Positions 49,323 through 58,287 of a stretch of DNA of 64,000 nt are shown here, one piece after another. Position numbers and translations under genes: made by a program. The stretch spans positions 62,001 through 126,000 of the forward strand of contig OW568878.1 of assembly GCA_938743325.2 (NCBI GenBank). The letters are read 5' to 3'. The notes beneath the pieces were generated by a model, which ran no database searches, had not been told where the DNA came from, and saw nothing but the letters and a program-made list of their open reading frames with translations. Numbering within the stretch: the first letter of the stretch is position 1; the number at the start of each line of letters is the position of its first letter. The stretch comes from Pycnococcus provasolii (lineage: Eukaryota > Chlorophyta > Pseudoscourfieldiophyceae > Pseudoscourfieldiales > Pycnococcaceae).

Positions 49323-49962
49323 TCATAAAGGCTTCGTCGGATTCGGCGGCTGCGCTGCGGTTGGCGTGAACTCCACGTTCGTGTCGCGCGCGTCGAACCA
49401 AAGAATCGGCTCGCTGTCCTTTTTGCGCTTGTGTCCTCGCGCCGACTTCGCACCTTTCCTGTTTCTCGAAGCCTTGGCGACGGTGAGGTGCGGCGTGTAC
49501 GTGTCGTCCATAGTAAACGTTGGTGGCACGCTGCCTTCGTTGTTCATCGCTTCTAGAGAAGCACTTCTGTGCATCGCTGGTAACACAGCGTCTCTCAACG
49601 ATTGTAGCACGTTGTCGTCGTCACGAACACCCAAGTAGAGCACTTGTTTTCGGAACCCTCCCACGTGTTCCCCGACGACGAGCTTAGGTGCATGCACCAA
49701 GCTTGAGGTTGGTTACTTCCTGCTTCATTCTCATGCAAGCCGCGTCGATGGACGCGTCGTCGTACAGTCCAATGACCCCGAGCGTAACGTGCGCGGTTTG
49801 CGGGTGAACGAAGAACGGCGCATAGGCGTTGCCCATGTGCGTTTGGAGCTTTCGGACGAGGTGCACAGACGCGGGCGAGAGGCGCACGGCGAGGAAGTGC
49901 GTGGGTTTTCCGCCGCCATGGCCACCGCCACCGCGCGCTGCTGCGTTCTTCGAGGGCGACAT
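49323..49962 (-). CDS. 2H phosphoesterase (AKAP7/LigT-like), frame interrupted
   Basis: The ATG at 49962 (MSPSKNAAARG) begins a 2H phosphoesterase-type protein. The two catalytic His-x-Thr boxes are AHVTLGV and PHLTVAK, separated by about 100 residues, as in AKAP7 and RNA 2'-phosphoesterase families, which act on 2',3'-cyclic or 2'-5' linkages. The first part stops in frame near 49684, while the second part continues in a different frame from about 49712. The protein is contiguous if one base is dropped near 49686. A GT...AG pair could remove 34 bases there, but this is too short for a normal intron. So either a sequencing error, a recent frameshift or an unusual intron is present. Confidence 0.7.
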
Positions 49963-50667
49963 TGCGCGTGCGCAGAATGATGTGCCGCAGTAGATGCCGC
50001 AGTGACACGTGGACGGCCAGTGTGTTAATTTGGGACCGAAGACGGATCCCCTTTTGAATTCCCTCCCCGAGCCCTTGGCCTTTTTGGGGGGAGCCGCTGC
50101 CGTTCGTTGGAGGAGACCTGCTTGGAGTCGCGGCCTCCAAAATGGTTGCGTGACGTGACCAGTGGTGCACAGGTGGGTGGGCTTCGTGTAGGAGAGGCCG
50201 AACACCGTTGGAGCCGTGGTTCATGTGCAAGACGCTACGGTACTGTAGTATCGTAGTACTGGGTTTAGCCGTACCCGTTGACCGTTGGAGTGAGTGTGTG
50301 AACTGTGAAATGCGCAGCAGCGGTCGACGAAGTCAATCATCAGATCACCACAACAACAACACTAAGAAGTTGTAAGAATCTAAGCAGGCATCATCCCATT
50401 CATCCGTCCTCGAAATCATGTAGTAGTACTCTTAGTAGCGGGGATGATGCCGGATGGATGGAGTGTTACTACGATCGATTGCTTACTGTTTTGTAACACG
50501 TTCACCCATCCAACCCTTTTTTATTTCAAAATCTCTCATCATCCTGAACAACAGGCACCACCAAATCAAATCTTCAGCAGTGAGCGAGCTCGCAACTAAA
50601 CAAACAACTAACTACGAACAACAGGCAACAGCTTTTGTTGTATGTCACCATCATCCAGTACTACTAG
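49963..50667. other. Intergenic region
   Basis: About 705 bp between two minus-strand genes, with no gene recognised. It contains a short GTAGTAC palindromic patch near 50240-50260. Confidence 0.5.
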
Positions 50668-51947
50668 CTACGTGCTAGACGACTCGAAGTCAAGCACCCG
50701 GTGGTCGTCCGTGATTCTCGACAGCAACTTCGCAGCGACAGAATCAGCAGATAAGCCCTGCGTCGTCACACCGTCGATGTGCGTGAGGCGATCACCCAGT
50801 GCGAGAGAAGGCGGAGAGATACCCAGTTGGAACGGCGACGACTTGGCGTCAACAACGCACACTTTCTGATGGTTGTCAAAGCCAAGACCAAGTCGCCCTC
50901 GCGGTGCAAAAATGCTGTACTTGCGCGGCGGTGCACCAATTTCTCCCGTCTCCACATCATCGTCAACAGCACGCAGGAACACGAGCACACGCATGCCATC
51001 TTTTGCACTGATGAGTGCGTTGGCGAGATAGCTCGCTCCCGTCTCCGCCGTCGATTTTCCATTCAGAAGGACGAGCTTGTCGCCGATTCGAGGGCGCGGC
51101 TGGCTTGTTGCAACTCCAACGCCCGGGCTCACCGGCGATGTTGGTGGCACCTTTGGACGCGGCGAGCTCAATCCTCCCAGTCCACTGCTTTTTCGGCGTG
51201 GAAGGTTCGATGGCTTCTTTGCGACAGCAGCCTGCGGCGTCGTCGTTGAAATCACTAGCAATGGACTGAGTGGATTGATTTTGAGTATTTCCTGATTATC
51301 GTCTGTGTTTTGTTTTAATGTAGTAGCGAGCGTGTTAGGTTGTTAGTAGTGTACATATGTTGTTGTTTTCCCACTGTTGTGGATGATTTAGTGGTAGTAG
51401 ACTTACTGAACCACAAGCCAAGCAGCCCGCGTGGTGCACGGACGGTGTAGTAATGGTAGCTCGCATGCTCTCGTCGCGTGATTGGTGGTGGTACAGGCGA
51501 TGATGCGATTGCAGCGACGGCGGCGACGCCCGACGATGGTGTGGACTGCTCTGCCTCAGGCTCTTCAACCGGCACCTCCTCCTCCTCCTCCTCCTTCACC
51601 GGGACGATGATAGGCACCACAGGCTCAACCTCCTCCTCCTCATCCTCGGTCAGCTCGCCCTCTTCGAGTCCAGCCGCGATGAGCGCCTTGTGTAATGATG
51701 CAGCCGCGGCGCGGAGATGCTCTGGCTCGCGTTCCATCGCGTGTTTTGCATGCGCGATTGCACGCTCTTCCTCCGCAACGCTGCTACGTAGATGCTCGAC
51801 ACGTTTGCGCAGCTCAGCGACTGTTTCCAACGCACTCTTCGCCGGCAACGAGTCTGAGTCGTCAGCAGCGATGCTGCTGCCCGACTCCGATCTCGTTGAC
51901 CAGTTGTTGTCGCGTGGCTTCGAACCACCGAACATGCGCGGCGCCAT
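50668..51947 (-). CDS. Two-PDZ-like protein, two exons
   Basis: Exon 1 (51947-51407) begins MAPRMFGGSKPRDNN, includes a coiled coil and Glu-rich run and ends in a PDZ-like start (YYTVRAPRGLLGLWF). Exon 2 (51254-50668) resumes with ISTTTPQ, a Pro/Ser-rich loop and then IGDKLVLLNGKS, and a second PDZ-like module with YSIFAPRGRLGLGFDN and LALGDRLTHIDGV. The total length is 375 residues. The join links the first module's beginning with its end in frame across a GTAAGT...CTAG intron. Both modules have the GLGF-like carboxylate-binding strand, so this may be a scaffold protein. No enzyme domain is seen. Confidence 0.75.
51255..51406 (-). other. Intron of the PDZ-like gene
   Basis: 152 bp with a perfect GTAAGT donor and CTAG acceptor on the minus strand. 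An earlier CAG acceptor would cause a stop; this choice keeps the frame open and completes the first PDZ-like fold. Confidence 0.78.
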
Positions 51948-52080
51948 GATGATTAAAATTTAAAACTGTTTATGATGCGTTTTCGACTTCCGAGGTATTG
52001 GAAAATGGAAATACCGAATCAATCAAACCGAACGCGATAATTGGGGGGGATCTGTACTTTTTACATAAAAAAACATTTTG

Positions 52081-53664
52081 CTACAGTTCGTCATGTGTTG
52101 TTGTTGGCGACGATCCGAGGCACATCGCAGGGATCGCCACCTCGGCTTGGTAAGAGCACCGCTCGGGCTCGGTGACTGCCTTTAGCGTCGGCTCCGCGCC
52201 GCATGTGACGGTCGCGCTTAGCCGACGGCCCTCGCTGCCGCAGAAAAATCCCGAGTCGCCGTGGCGAAAGTTTAACGTAAGGCGATCGCCAGCGCCAGTC
52301 CCTTTGGCAGAGGAGGCGGCGGCGGCGGCGGCGGGAATCACCGCGTCGAGAGCCTCCGCCAACACACCGAGCGTGGGCGTTGTTGCAGATGCTGCATTAT
52401 CATCCAAGCCGCCCGTGCCGAGCATTTCACCGTCGTCCATTTTGCCCAAAAGTGTGGAATCCTGCTTCACTTCACCGATGAGGCACAGTTTGTACGTGTA
52501 CTGACTATCGGTGAACTCGGGGCATGCCGCATCGTCGTTCGCGTACGGCCAGATGCGCCACAGACGTAGGCGTTTGATTCGCTCGTCTGGCGTCCCATCG
52601 TCCGCACGTTCGACCAGACGGAAGCGAAGCACCTCCTCTCTCACGCTATCCGCGAAGTGCCGCCTTCGATCCGACGCATGCCTAAGATCATCCTTTCGTT
52701 TGTCAGCACCGGCCACCCAGTCGTCATGCTCTGGATTGTGGACTGTGGGATGTTCCCACTCGCCATCCTCTTCGTCATCCCACTCCTCAGGCTTGCTTGC
52801 ATTTGGGTCAGGAATCTCACTCGGCGGCGGCTTATCCTCGTCCGTGCCCAGCGGCATCTCCAGGCTCTTTTGTGCATCCCTGGTGGCGTCACGCGCTTCG
52901 TCTGCGTCCGCCTTCGAGTCGTCGTCGTCGAACAAGTCCGCATCCGTGGCACCAGGGACGGAGACCCACTGAGCAGCCACACGTCGCGCGACGGCATCTG
53001 CATCTTCCTCTTGCGACGGATTGTTTGTTCCGTCGTCGTCGTCGTCGTCGTCGTCCGATTCGTCCTCTCCACGTCGGCGCAAGTCGGCACGCCACGCACG
53101 CTCCGCTTCTGCCCACAGCTGTTCGACACGCGCGTTGCGCAGGAGGCGTCGACGAGCCCTGGCAGCGTCTTTTTGGAAAGCTTCCCGTCCTTTGAGCGCC
53201 TCTTCGAGATATGCGCTAGCCGCCTGCTTCGCTTGTTTTGCAAGCACCTCGCACGCCTTTGCGTCGCACGGTGGCTGTCCCACCAACCTTCTGCTTTTCG
53301 CCGTTTCGTCCGATCCGTCGCAGCAGTCACACACGCCGTCCTGTATGCGCGTGGTTGAGATATCCTTTTTCACGTGCGCCTCGTTCTTGCACGTGAACTT
53401 CGCGTGTACGTGACTGCACGCCGGCGTTTCCGTTTCGTCGGATCCGTCCGCGCAGTCGCAGAAGTCGTCGTTGATGCGATGTCGCGGGATAGAAGAGGCG
53501 CACTTCTCCGACCCCAAGAACCTGTCGTGGGAAACGGCCTGGGACTTTGAGCACACGACGACAAATATGCCAACCAAAACGACGACGACAAGGTACAAAT
53601 CACACGCACACGGAGTCCATGGGCTTCTCCAACTTCTCCTACTACGACTCCTGGGAACCGCCAT
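52081..53664 (-). CDS. Glucosidase II beta subunit (PRKCSH-like)
   Basis: Regulatory subunit of ER glucosidase II, which trims glucose from N-glycans. The 527-residue frame starts at ATG 53664 with a hydrophobic signal/anchor segment (YLVVVVLVGIFVVV). Two Cys-rich LDLR-A-like modules (DDFCDCADGSDE and VCDCCDGSDE) match the family's N-terminus. A Glu/Arg coiled region and acidic stretches follow. The C-terminal MRH/PRKCSH region has YTYKLCLIGEV, GDSGFFCGSEGRR and ERCSYQAEVAIPAMC. The C-terminus HDEL is an ER retention signal. This gives high confidence in function. Confidence 0.93.
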   Translation of the reverse strand: MAVPRSRSRRSWRSPWTPCACDLYLVVVVLVGIFVVVCSKSQAVSHDRFLGSEKCASSIPRHRINDDFCDCADGSDETETPACSHVHAKFTCKNEAHVKKDISTTRIQDGVCDCCDGSDETAKSRRLVGQPPCDAKACEVLAKQAKQAASAYLEEALKGREAFQKDAARARRRLLRNARVEQLWAEAERAWRADLRRRGEDESDDDDDDDDGTNNPSQEEDADAVARRVAAQWVSVPGATDADLFDDDDSKADADEARDATRDAQKSLEMPLGTDEDKPPPSEIPDPNASKPEEWDDEEDGEWEHPTVHNPEHDDWVAGADKRKDDLRHASDRRRHFADSVREEVLRFRLVERADDGTPDERIKRLRLWRIWPYANDDAACPEFTDSQYTYKLCLIGEVKQDSTLLGKMDDGEMLGTGGLDDNAASATTPTLGVLAEALDAVIPAAAAAASSAKGTGAGDRLTLNFRHGDSGFFCGSEGRRLSATVTCGAEPTLKAVTEPERCSYQAEVAIPAMCLGSSPTTTHDEL

Positions 53665-53983
53665 GTTATGTTTGGAAGGCAGCTACACACAATTGTAATT
53701 GTGCAAGCTTCTTCTGGCTGGATCTCAACCGACAGCCCGAGAGGAATGACAGGTGCACAGATGCAGATCGGATATAGGTATATATGGCGGCAGTGAACCC
53801 CAAAGCCAAAGGAGGCTTGCTAGGAAGCCCGTGCGTAACCGTAACCCTAGTTCCTAACCCTAACCCTAATTGGATGATAGTTCTTACCCTAATCCTGGAT
53901 TTCTAATCGCCCCTTCTTCTTCTTCTTCCCTTCCCGCCTCTTTTCTTTTCTCTTTTGTCACGCCACCCCCCAGGTGGTGTTCC
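53665..53983. other. Divergent intergenic region with telomere-type tract
   Basis: 319 bp between the glucosidase II beta gene and the OB-fold gene. It holds CCGTAACCCTAGTTCCTAACCC and similar at about 53836-53870, about 115 bp ahead of the ATG at 53984 and in sense orientation. Confidence 0.6.
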
Positions 53984-54580
53984 ATGGACGTCTCGCGCCG
54001 CCCTCGGAGCTCTTTCTCGGCGGGCAGCGTGGTGCCGGCGCGCGTCTTCGCGGGAACCTCGCGCGTGTTCGTCAAACAGATTGTCGATGTCATGACGACG
54101 CCTACGACACATCTCGGCGCATCGGCGGCGAGCAGCAAAATGAACGACGCGGACTTGGCTGCACATGGCGCGCCTTCCTCATCCAACAAAAAGAAATCGC
54201 TCGCACTCACGCTGCGTTCCGGGCGCACCATGCCACTGCGCAGATTTCAAATGGTTGGTGTTGTAGTCGACGTGAAAAAAAATAGTAACACGGCGTCGCT
54301 CGATGACGGAACGGGAGTCGTCAAGGTGGCTTTCGAGCAAAAGGCGGGAACGGCCGCAGCAGGAACACTCGCAAGTTTGCGCGTGGGAGAGGTCATCGTC
54401 GTACACTGCTCAGAGGCACAAGTCGTGGCTTCGAAAAAAAGAAGAAGCAACAGCGACGCACCTGAAGCGCCGTACGTCGCCGCGAGAGCGGTGCGTGTGC
54501 TGAAGGTGGATGCGTCGGCGGAGATGGCGAACTGGCTTATCGCACTCGACGCGCAAACAGCACCACCGCGCGGATTGTAA
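53984..54580 (+). CDS. OB-fold protein, RMI2-like
   Basis: A 198-residue protein, ATG at 53984 (MDVSRRPRSSF). The OB-fold core is LRRFQMVGVVVDVKKNSNTASLDDGTGVVKVAF, then LRVGEVIVVHCSEAQVV and YVAARAVRVLKVD. The LDDGTG signature and length resemble RMI2, a component of the BLM-TOP3A-RMI dissolvasome, but other small OB proteins (STN1/TEN1/RPA2 type) share this signature. It may bind DNA or another OB partner. Confidence 0.6.
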   Translation: MDVSRRPRSSFSAGSVVPARVFAGTSRVFVKQIVDVMTTPTTHLGASAASSKMNDADLAAHGAPSSSNKKKSLALTLRSGRTMPLRRFQMVGVVVDVKKNSNTASLDDGTGVVKVAFEQKAGTAAAGTLASLRVGEVIVVHCSEAQVVASKKRRSNSDAPEAPYVAARAVRVLKVDASAEMANWLIALDAQTAPPRGL

Positions 54581-54880
54581 ATTGACTGAGATCACTCGTT
54601 CAGGAATGGAGTGCACTTTATTTTGTCCAACGGTCGTCCATTCACATCATTCACTTTCACCATTCAGCCCATTCACCGGTGCCATTCACTTCGCGTTTTT
54701 GTTCATGGCGCAGGTGATTTCGAAGGTTGTATCACTCTATCAGGGCGCTTTCGTAATCGTAGTGAGGGCTCCGGTTGCGACTTGTTTTCGTTGATGTCGT
54801 CGCCAGCGCCACCAACCGTGCATCAACACGATGACTTAAGGGAGAGCGCGCGCGCTTTGACAAGCGAAAACTGTGATGTC
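54581..54880. other. Convergent intergenic region
   Basis: 300 bp between convergent genes; no feature is recognised apart from the short direct run CATTCAC (about 54640-54690). Confidence 0.5.
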
Positions 54881-55873
54881 TTACACCATTGCCCACTCAC
54901 TGGCACTTGACGGGTGTATGGCAGATGCGGGTGCACCGACGCGATTGCTCACGTCCTTTGCCGCACGCCCACGCCAATTTTTGAGCGAAGACCACGCGGA
55001 AGGTGCTGGTGGCACCTCCTTCACCTCCTCCTCTTTTTGCGTTTTCCGTCGGAAGAGCACAATGCCAATAACCGCCACGAGCACAATCGCCAGCACGATC
55101 ACCACGACAAACCACGGACTCGACACGAATTTGTCACTCTTTTTCGCCGACGTCGTTGTTCTGCTCACCTTTGGCGGCGGTGGAGCAACCAAGCCGGATT
55201 CGATCGTCACAGGCGCGTCAAGTGCGCACCTGATGGGCACCTGCGTGAACCGGTTCGCGGCCAAGTGCCCCAATCTAAACGGTACGGCGCTTCCGTCCTC
55301 GTTGAACGTTCGCGTCACAATGGGACAGCCATCCTCCGGCCCCCACGTGAGACGGTCCACCTTGCCGCCCGGCTTGAGTCCGAGGCTGGTGACAAGCGCG
55401 GTGGCGACCGCGGTGGCGCGTACGTCATCCACAAACACGTCCGCCACAGCCACCACGCAGTCGCCGCTCTCGTACCCTGGCGGTGGTGGGCTGAAAGGAG
55501 GCGGACTTGCGACGAGTACGTTGGGCGGCGGAGGGGGTGGCGTGAAAACGCGCGTCGGCCGGTAGTTGCGCAGGTCGACGAGGCTGGCCGGAATGCTCGC
55601 GAACGACGCAACTGCCTGTCTGTATGCACCTTGCATTGCTGCAAACTCCGCGGCGCTCACCCCGCAGAACTTGGCTGCGAAGCGTACGACCGCGTGCGTC
55701 GGCGTTCTTGCGAGCGGCGGGAAGGGAGGAGCGTGCTCCGTTCCCAGTGGCGGCGAGGGCGGTGGCGGCGAGGGCGGTGGCGGCAGGGGTGGCGGTGGAC
55801 TGGGCGGCGTTGCCGTCGTCTGCGCGCCTGACATTACAATCAGCGTCGCGACGAGGAGCGCGCCACACGGCAT
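54881..55873 (-). CDS. Type I membrane protein with Pro-rich extensin-like region
   Basis: A 330-residue protein; the ATG at 55873 opens a signal peptide (MPCGALLVATLIVMSGAQ). A Pro/Ser run (TPPSPPPPLPPPPSPPPP) like algal extensins and pherophorins follows, then a Cys-containing globular domain with a second Pro run (FTPPPPPP). A TM helix (WFVVVIVLAIVLVAVIGIVLF) at about 249-269 and a short cytosolic tail end it. It probably sits at the cell surface or in the secretory pathway. The family of the globular portion is unknown. Confidence 0.7.
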   Translation of the reverse strand: MPCGALLVATLIVMSGAQTTATPPSPPPPLPPPPSPPPPSPPLGTEHAPPFPPLARTPTHAVVRFAAKFCGVSAAEFAAMQGAYRQAVASFASIPASLVDLRNYRPTRVFTPPPPPPNVLVASPPPFSPPPPGYESGDCVVAVADVFVDDVRATAVATALVTSLGLKPGGKVDRLTWGPEDGCPIVTRTFNEDGSAVPFRLGHLAANRFTQVPIRCALDAPVTIESGLVAPPPPKVSRTTTSAKKSDKFVSSPWFVVVIVLAIVLVAVIGIVLFRRKTQKEEEVKEVPPAPSAWSSLKNWRGRAAKDVSNRVGAPASAIHPSSASEWAMV

Positions 55874-56112
55874 GGCTGCAAGGCGAGTGACGAGTGACCG
55901 GTCGGCCAGGAGCGCGTGGTCCTGCGCGTGGTGGTCAAGGAACTTCACCACCACTGGATGGAAACGGAGGTCAAAGCATCTCTGGTTGCAACGGCTGGTT
56001 GCTCGAAGTGGTATTTCTAGTTCCCAATCGCCTTACCTGGTTGCTCGCCGGAGCTCCCCTCTCCTCTCCGGCCCTCCCCTCTCTCTTCGTCCTGGGCAAA
56101 CGCGCTCGCGCC
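55874..56112. promoter_or_regulatory. Divergent upstream region
   Basis: 239 bp between two divergent starts (55873 minus and 56113 plus); likely houses both promoters. No motif is singled out. Confidence 0.4.
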
Positions 56113-57366
56113 ATGCCCATGTCAGGCTATGGCCAGCTCCTCGTCGCAAGCCTGATCGTCGCGGCAGGCGTGCTCGATCAAGCCGCCGCGGGGGCGCAAC
56201 ACAGGGATAGCCTGGCAGCAGCTGGCGACGAACACGCCGACCGCAAGAGGCAGTTGCCGCTCTTCACAGCTTCCAATAGTAAGGATGGCAACAATGCAGA
56301 GAAGGCTGCGCTCAGGAGACGACCACGAAGGGGGGAAGGCGACGCAGCCGGCGCAGGCGGCTCGAACAAGCGGGAGAAGTTGACGAAAGCGCAAAAGAAG
56401 CTGAATAAGGAGGGCGGCAAGGCGAAGCGAGGAGGAATTCTCGACGCGGTGTTCAAGCAGATGGACGACGACCGGGACGGATTTATCAGCGCGCGAGAGG
56501 TGCTCGCATGGGCAAGGCAAAACGGAGTCAGCGAAGAGTACGCACTCAAGTTCGTTGAGGAAATGTCCGCCAAAGTCGGCGGAGACCAGGAGGGACGGGT
56601 CGGCCTCAGGCGCGACGACTTTGCGGACGGCCTCACGCGCTTTGACGTAGTGTTTGACCGAGGCGGCGCGTCGAGCGCCGAGTTAGACGGTGGATTCGAC
56701 GCGCCCGTTTTCGCGGAGGCTTGGCGACGCGCCCAGTGGTGTGTTGGACTCATGCTACTGCAGAGCGCGAGCTCCACCGTACTTCAGCGCTACGAATTGC
56801 TGCTCAAGGCACAGCCAGTTGTTGCCACGTACCTCACCACGCTCCTCGGCGTCGCCGGCAGCGCGGGTAGCCAATCCGCGGTTAAGGCGATACGCGGACT
56901 GCGCGAGCTCGGCACGGAATCGTCGGACGCGCTTGGGTTTGCCGTGCACGCGTTGCCGCACCAGATGAGCGTCGGCATACTTCTCGCGATTCCTGTGTCG
57001 ATAGCCTGCTTCGCGCGTGTTCTTGTGCAGCAGTGCATCGGCCGCGGCGCTGGCATGGGCGGCATGATGATGCCATTTTCGAGTTTCCACCGCGCGTACG
57101 TCGAAGCACGCACGATTGCGACGGTCAGCTTTGCGCTTTGCGTCGCCGGCGCCTTGCTTGGCACGATTTTACCCGCAGTCCACCTCGTGCTGCGCCAGGC
57201 CCCGTCGAATGGCGCGACAAGCTTGCCCGTTCTTCTCGACATAGCGGGCGTGGCGCTGACGTGCGTCATCTGCAGCCGTGCACTCGTTTCGAGTCTGTCG
57301 ACCAGCCTGTCGAGTGTTGACGGCGTTGCCGGTCTGGCGAGCCCTGTGAGTGGCCCGTTTAAGTGA
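56113..57366 (+). CDS. EF-hand multi-span membrane protein
   Basis: A 417-residue protein starting at ATG 56113 with a signal-like N-terminus (YGQLLVASLIVAAGVLDQAAA). A basic stretch follows, then one EF-hand at about 116-130 (MDDDRDGFISAREVL), a canonical Ca2+ loop DxDxDG. A second, degenerate EF-like region may follow. The C-terminal half has about four hydrophobic segments, such as SVGILLAIPVSIACFARVLV and ATVSFALCVAGALLGTILP. It may be a calcium-responsive organelle membrane protein; the family was not identified. Confidence 0.7.
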   Translation: MPMSGYGQLLVASLIVAAGVLDQAAAGAQHRDSLAAAGDEHADRKRQLPLFTASNSKDGNNAEKAALRRRPRRGEGDAAGAGGSNKREKLTKAQKKLNKEGGKAKRGGILDAVFKQMDDDRDGFISAREVLAWARQNGVSEEYALKFVEEMSAKVGGDQEGRVGLRRDDFADGLTRFDVVFDRGGASSAELDGGFDAPVFAEAWRRAQWCVGLMLLQSASSTVLQRYELLLKAQPVVATYLTTLLGVAGSAGSQSAVKAIRGLRELGTESSDALGFAVHALPHQMSVGILLAIPVSIACFARVLVQQCIGRGAGMGGMMMPFSSFHRAYVEARTIATVSFALCVAGALLGTILPAVHLVLRQAPSNGATSLPVLLDIAGVALTCVICSRALVSSLSTSLSSVDGVAGLASPVSGPFK

Positions 57367-58287
57367 TTCGGCGTTTCTGTCGATGTCCGTGCTTGTGCGT
57401 TTTGACGCCGCCTGCCTACCGTAGACGTATATACGTGTACTGTATATTTGATGTAAGTATGTAATAATTGCCTCAATTCATCCTTTCTTTCTTTCTTTCT
57501 TTCTTTCTGTGTGTCAGCCCGTCTATCACCACTATCCCGAGTAAACTTTACAACTGTCCGTCCGCCGAGAGAACCTTCGGAAGGGAAGGTTCGTTCCCGA
57601 GAACTTTCGCAAGAGACTCGCGCTACTAAGAGTACGATACATAGGAAGCCTACATAAGGGTGGTACATACATATCTAGTCTAGGTCAGGTGTCTAGGTCC
57701 AGCAAGGCGGGACGTGCTGTGAAAAACCCACAAGTTGGCCACAGGAGGCACGCTGTGGAGTGGGCGAGTGGCCTCCTTTGGACTTTATTAGCAGACCAAA
57801 GAGTGGTAAGAAAGGAAGCTCCATGTCCATTTTCCTTCTTCTTCTCTCGCTTGACCCCTCGAGTCTCGACAACAGGCCACAAAGCCCAGGCACCAGGGAG
57901 GCAACAAGCAGGCGACATGGGAAACGGTAGAGTTAAAGTTACATAGGTCAACAGGGTGGTCAACAACAACAGGGTGGTCAACACTCAACAGGGTAGGGTG
58001 GTCACAGCACAGCACAGCACAGCACAGCGAACACGCCAAATGTTGAGTAAGAAGTCCAAACTCCTCGAAGACCCCATTATAAAAAGGTATATCTTCTTTT
58101 TCTTGGTGTTGACCAGTACCACTCTCCGCTGTCCGCTGTCCGACCCATGGTGGTCAACATTCCACACCACCACACCACCACACCACACCACCAGAGCTCG
58201 TCGTTGTTCCTGTTAACTCCTTCTCGAGGCCGCGTTTCGTTTTCGTCCTGTCCCTCCGGAGTGGCCCCAACAACAACTTGGTGAACC
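57367..58287. other. Intergenic region with TTTC and AGCAC repeats
   Basis: 921 bp. Contains (TTTC)n at 57483-57508, an AACAACAGGGTGGTC tandem (57950-57990), an ACAGCACAGCAC run (58006-58031) and an ACCACACCACC run near 58165-58190. No gene is seen. Confidence 0.6.

Noticed and set aside
49686-49719. 34-bp GT-AG intron in the 2H phosphoesterase gene
   Set aside because: It would restore the frame but is far below the size of the two well-supported introns here (152 and 361 bp); kept only as a possibility.
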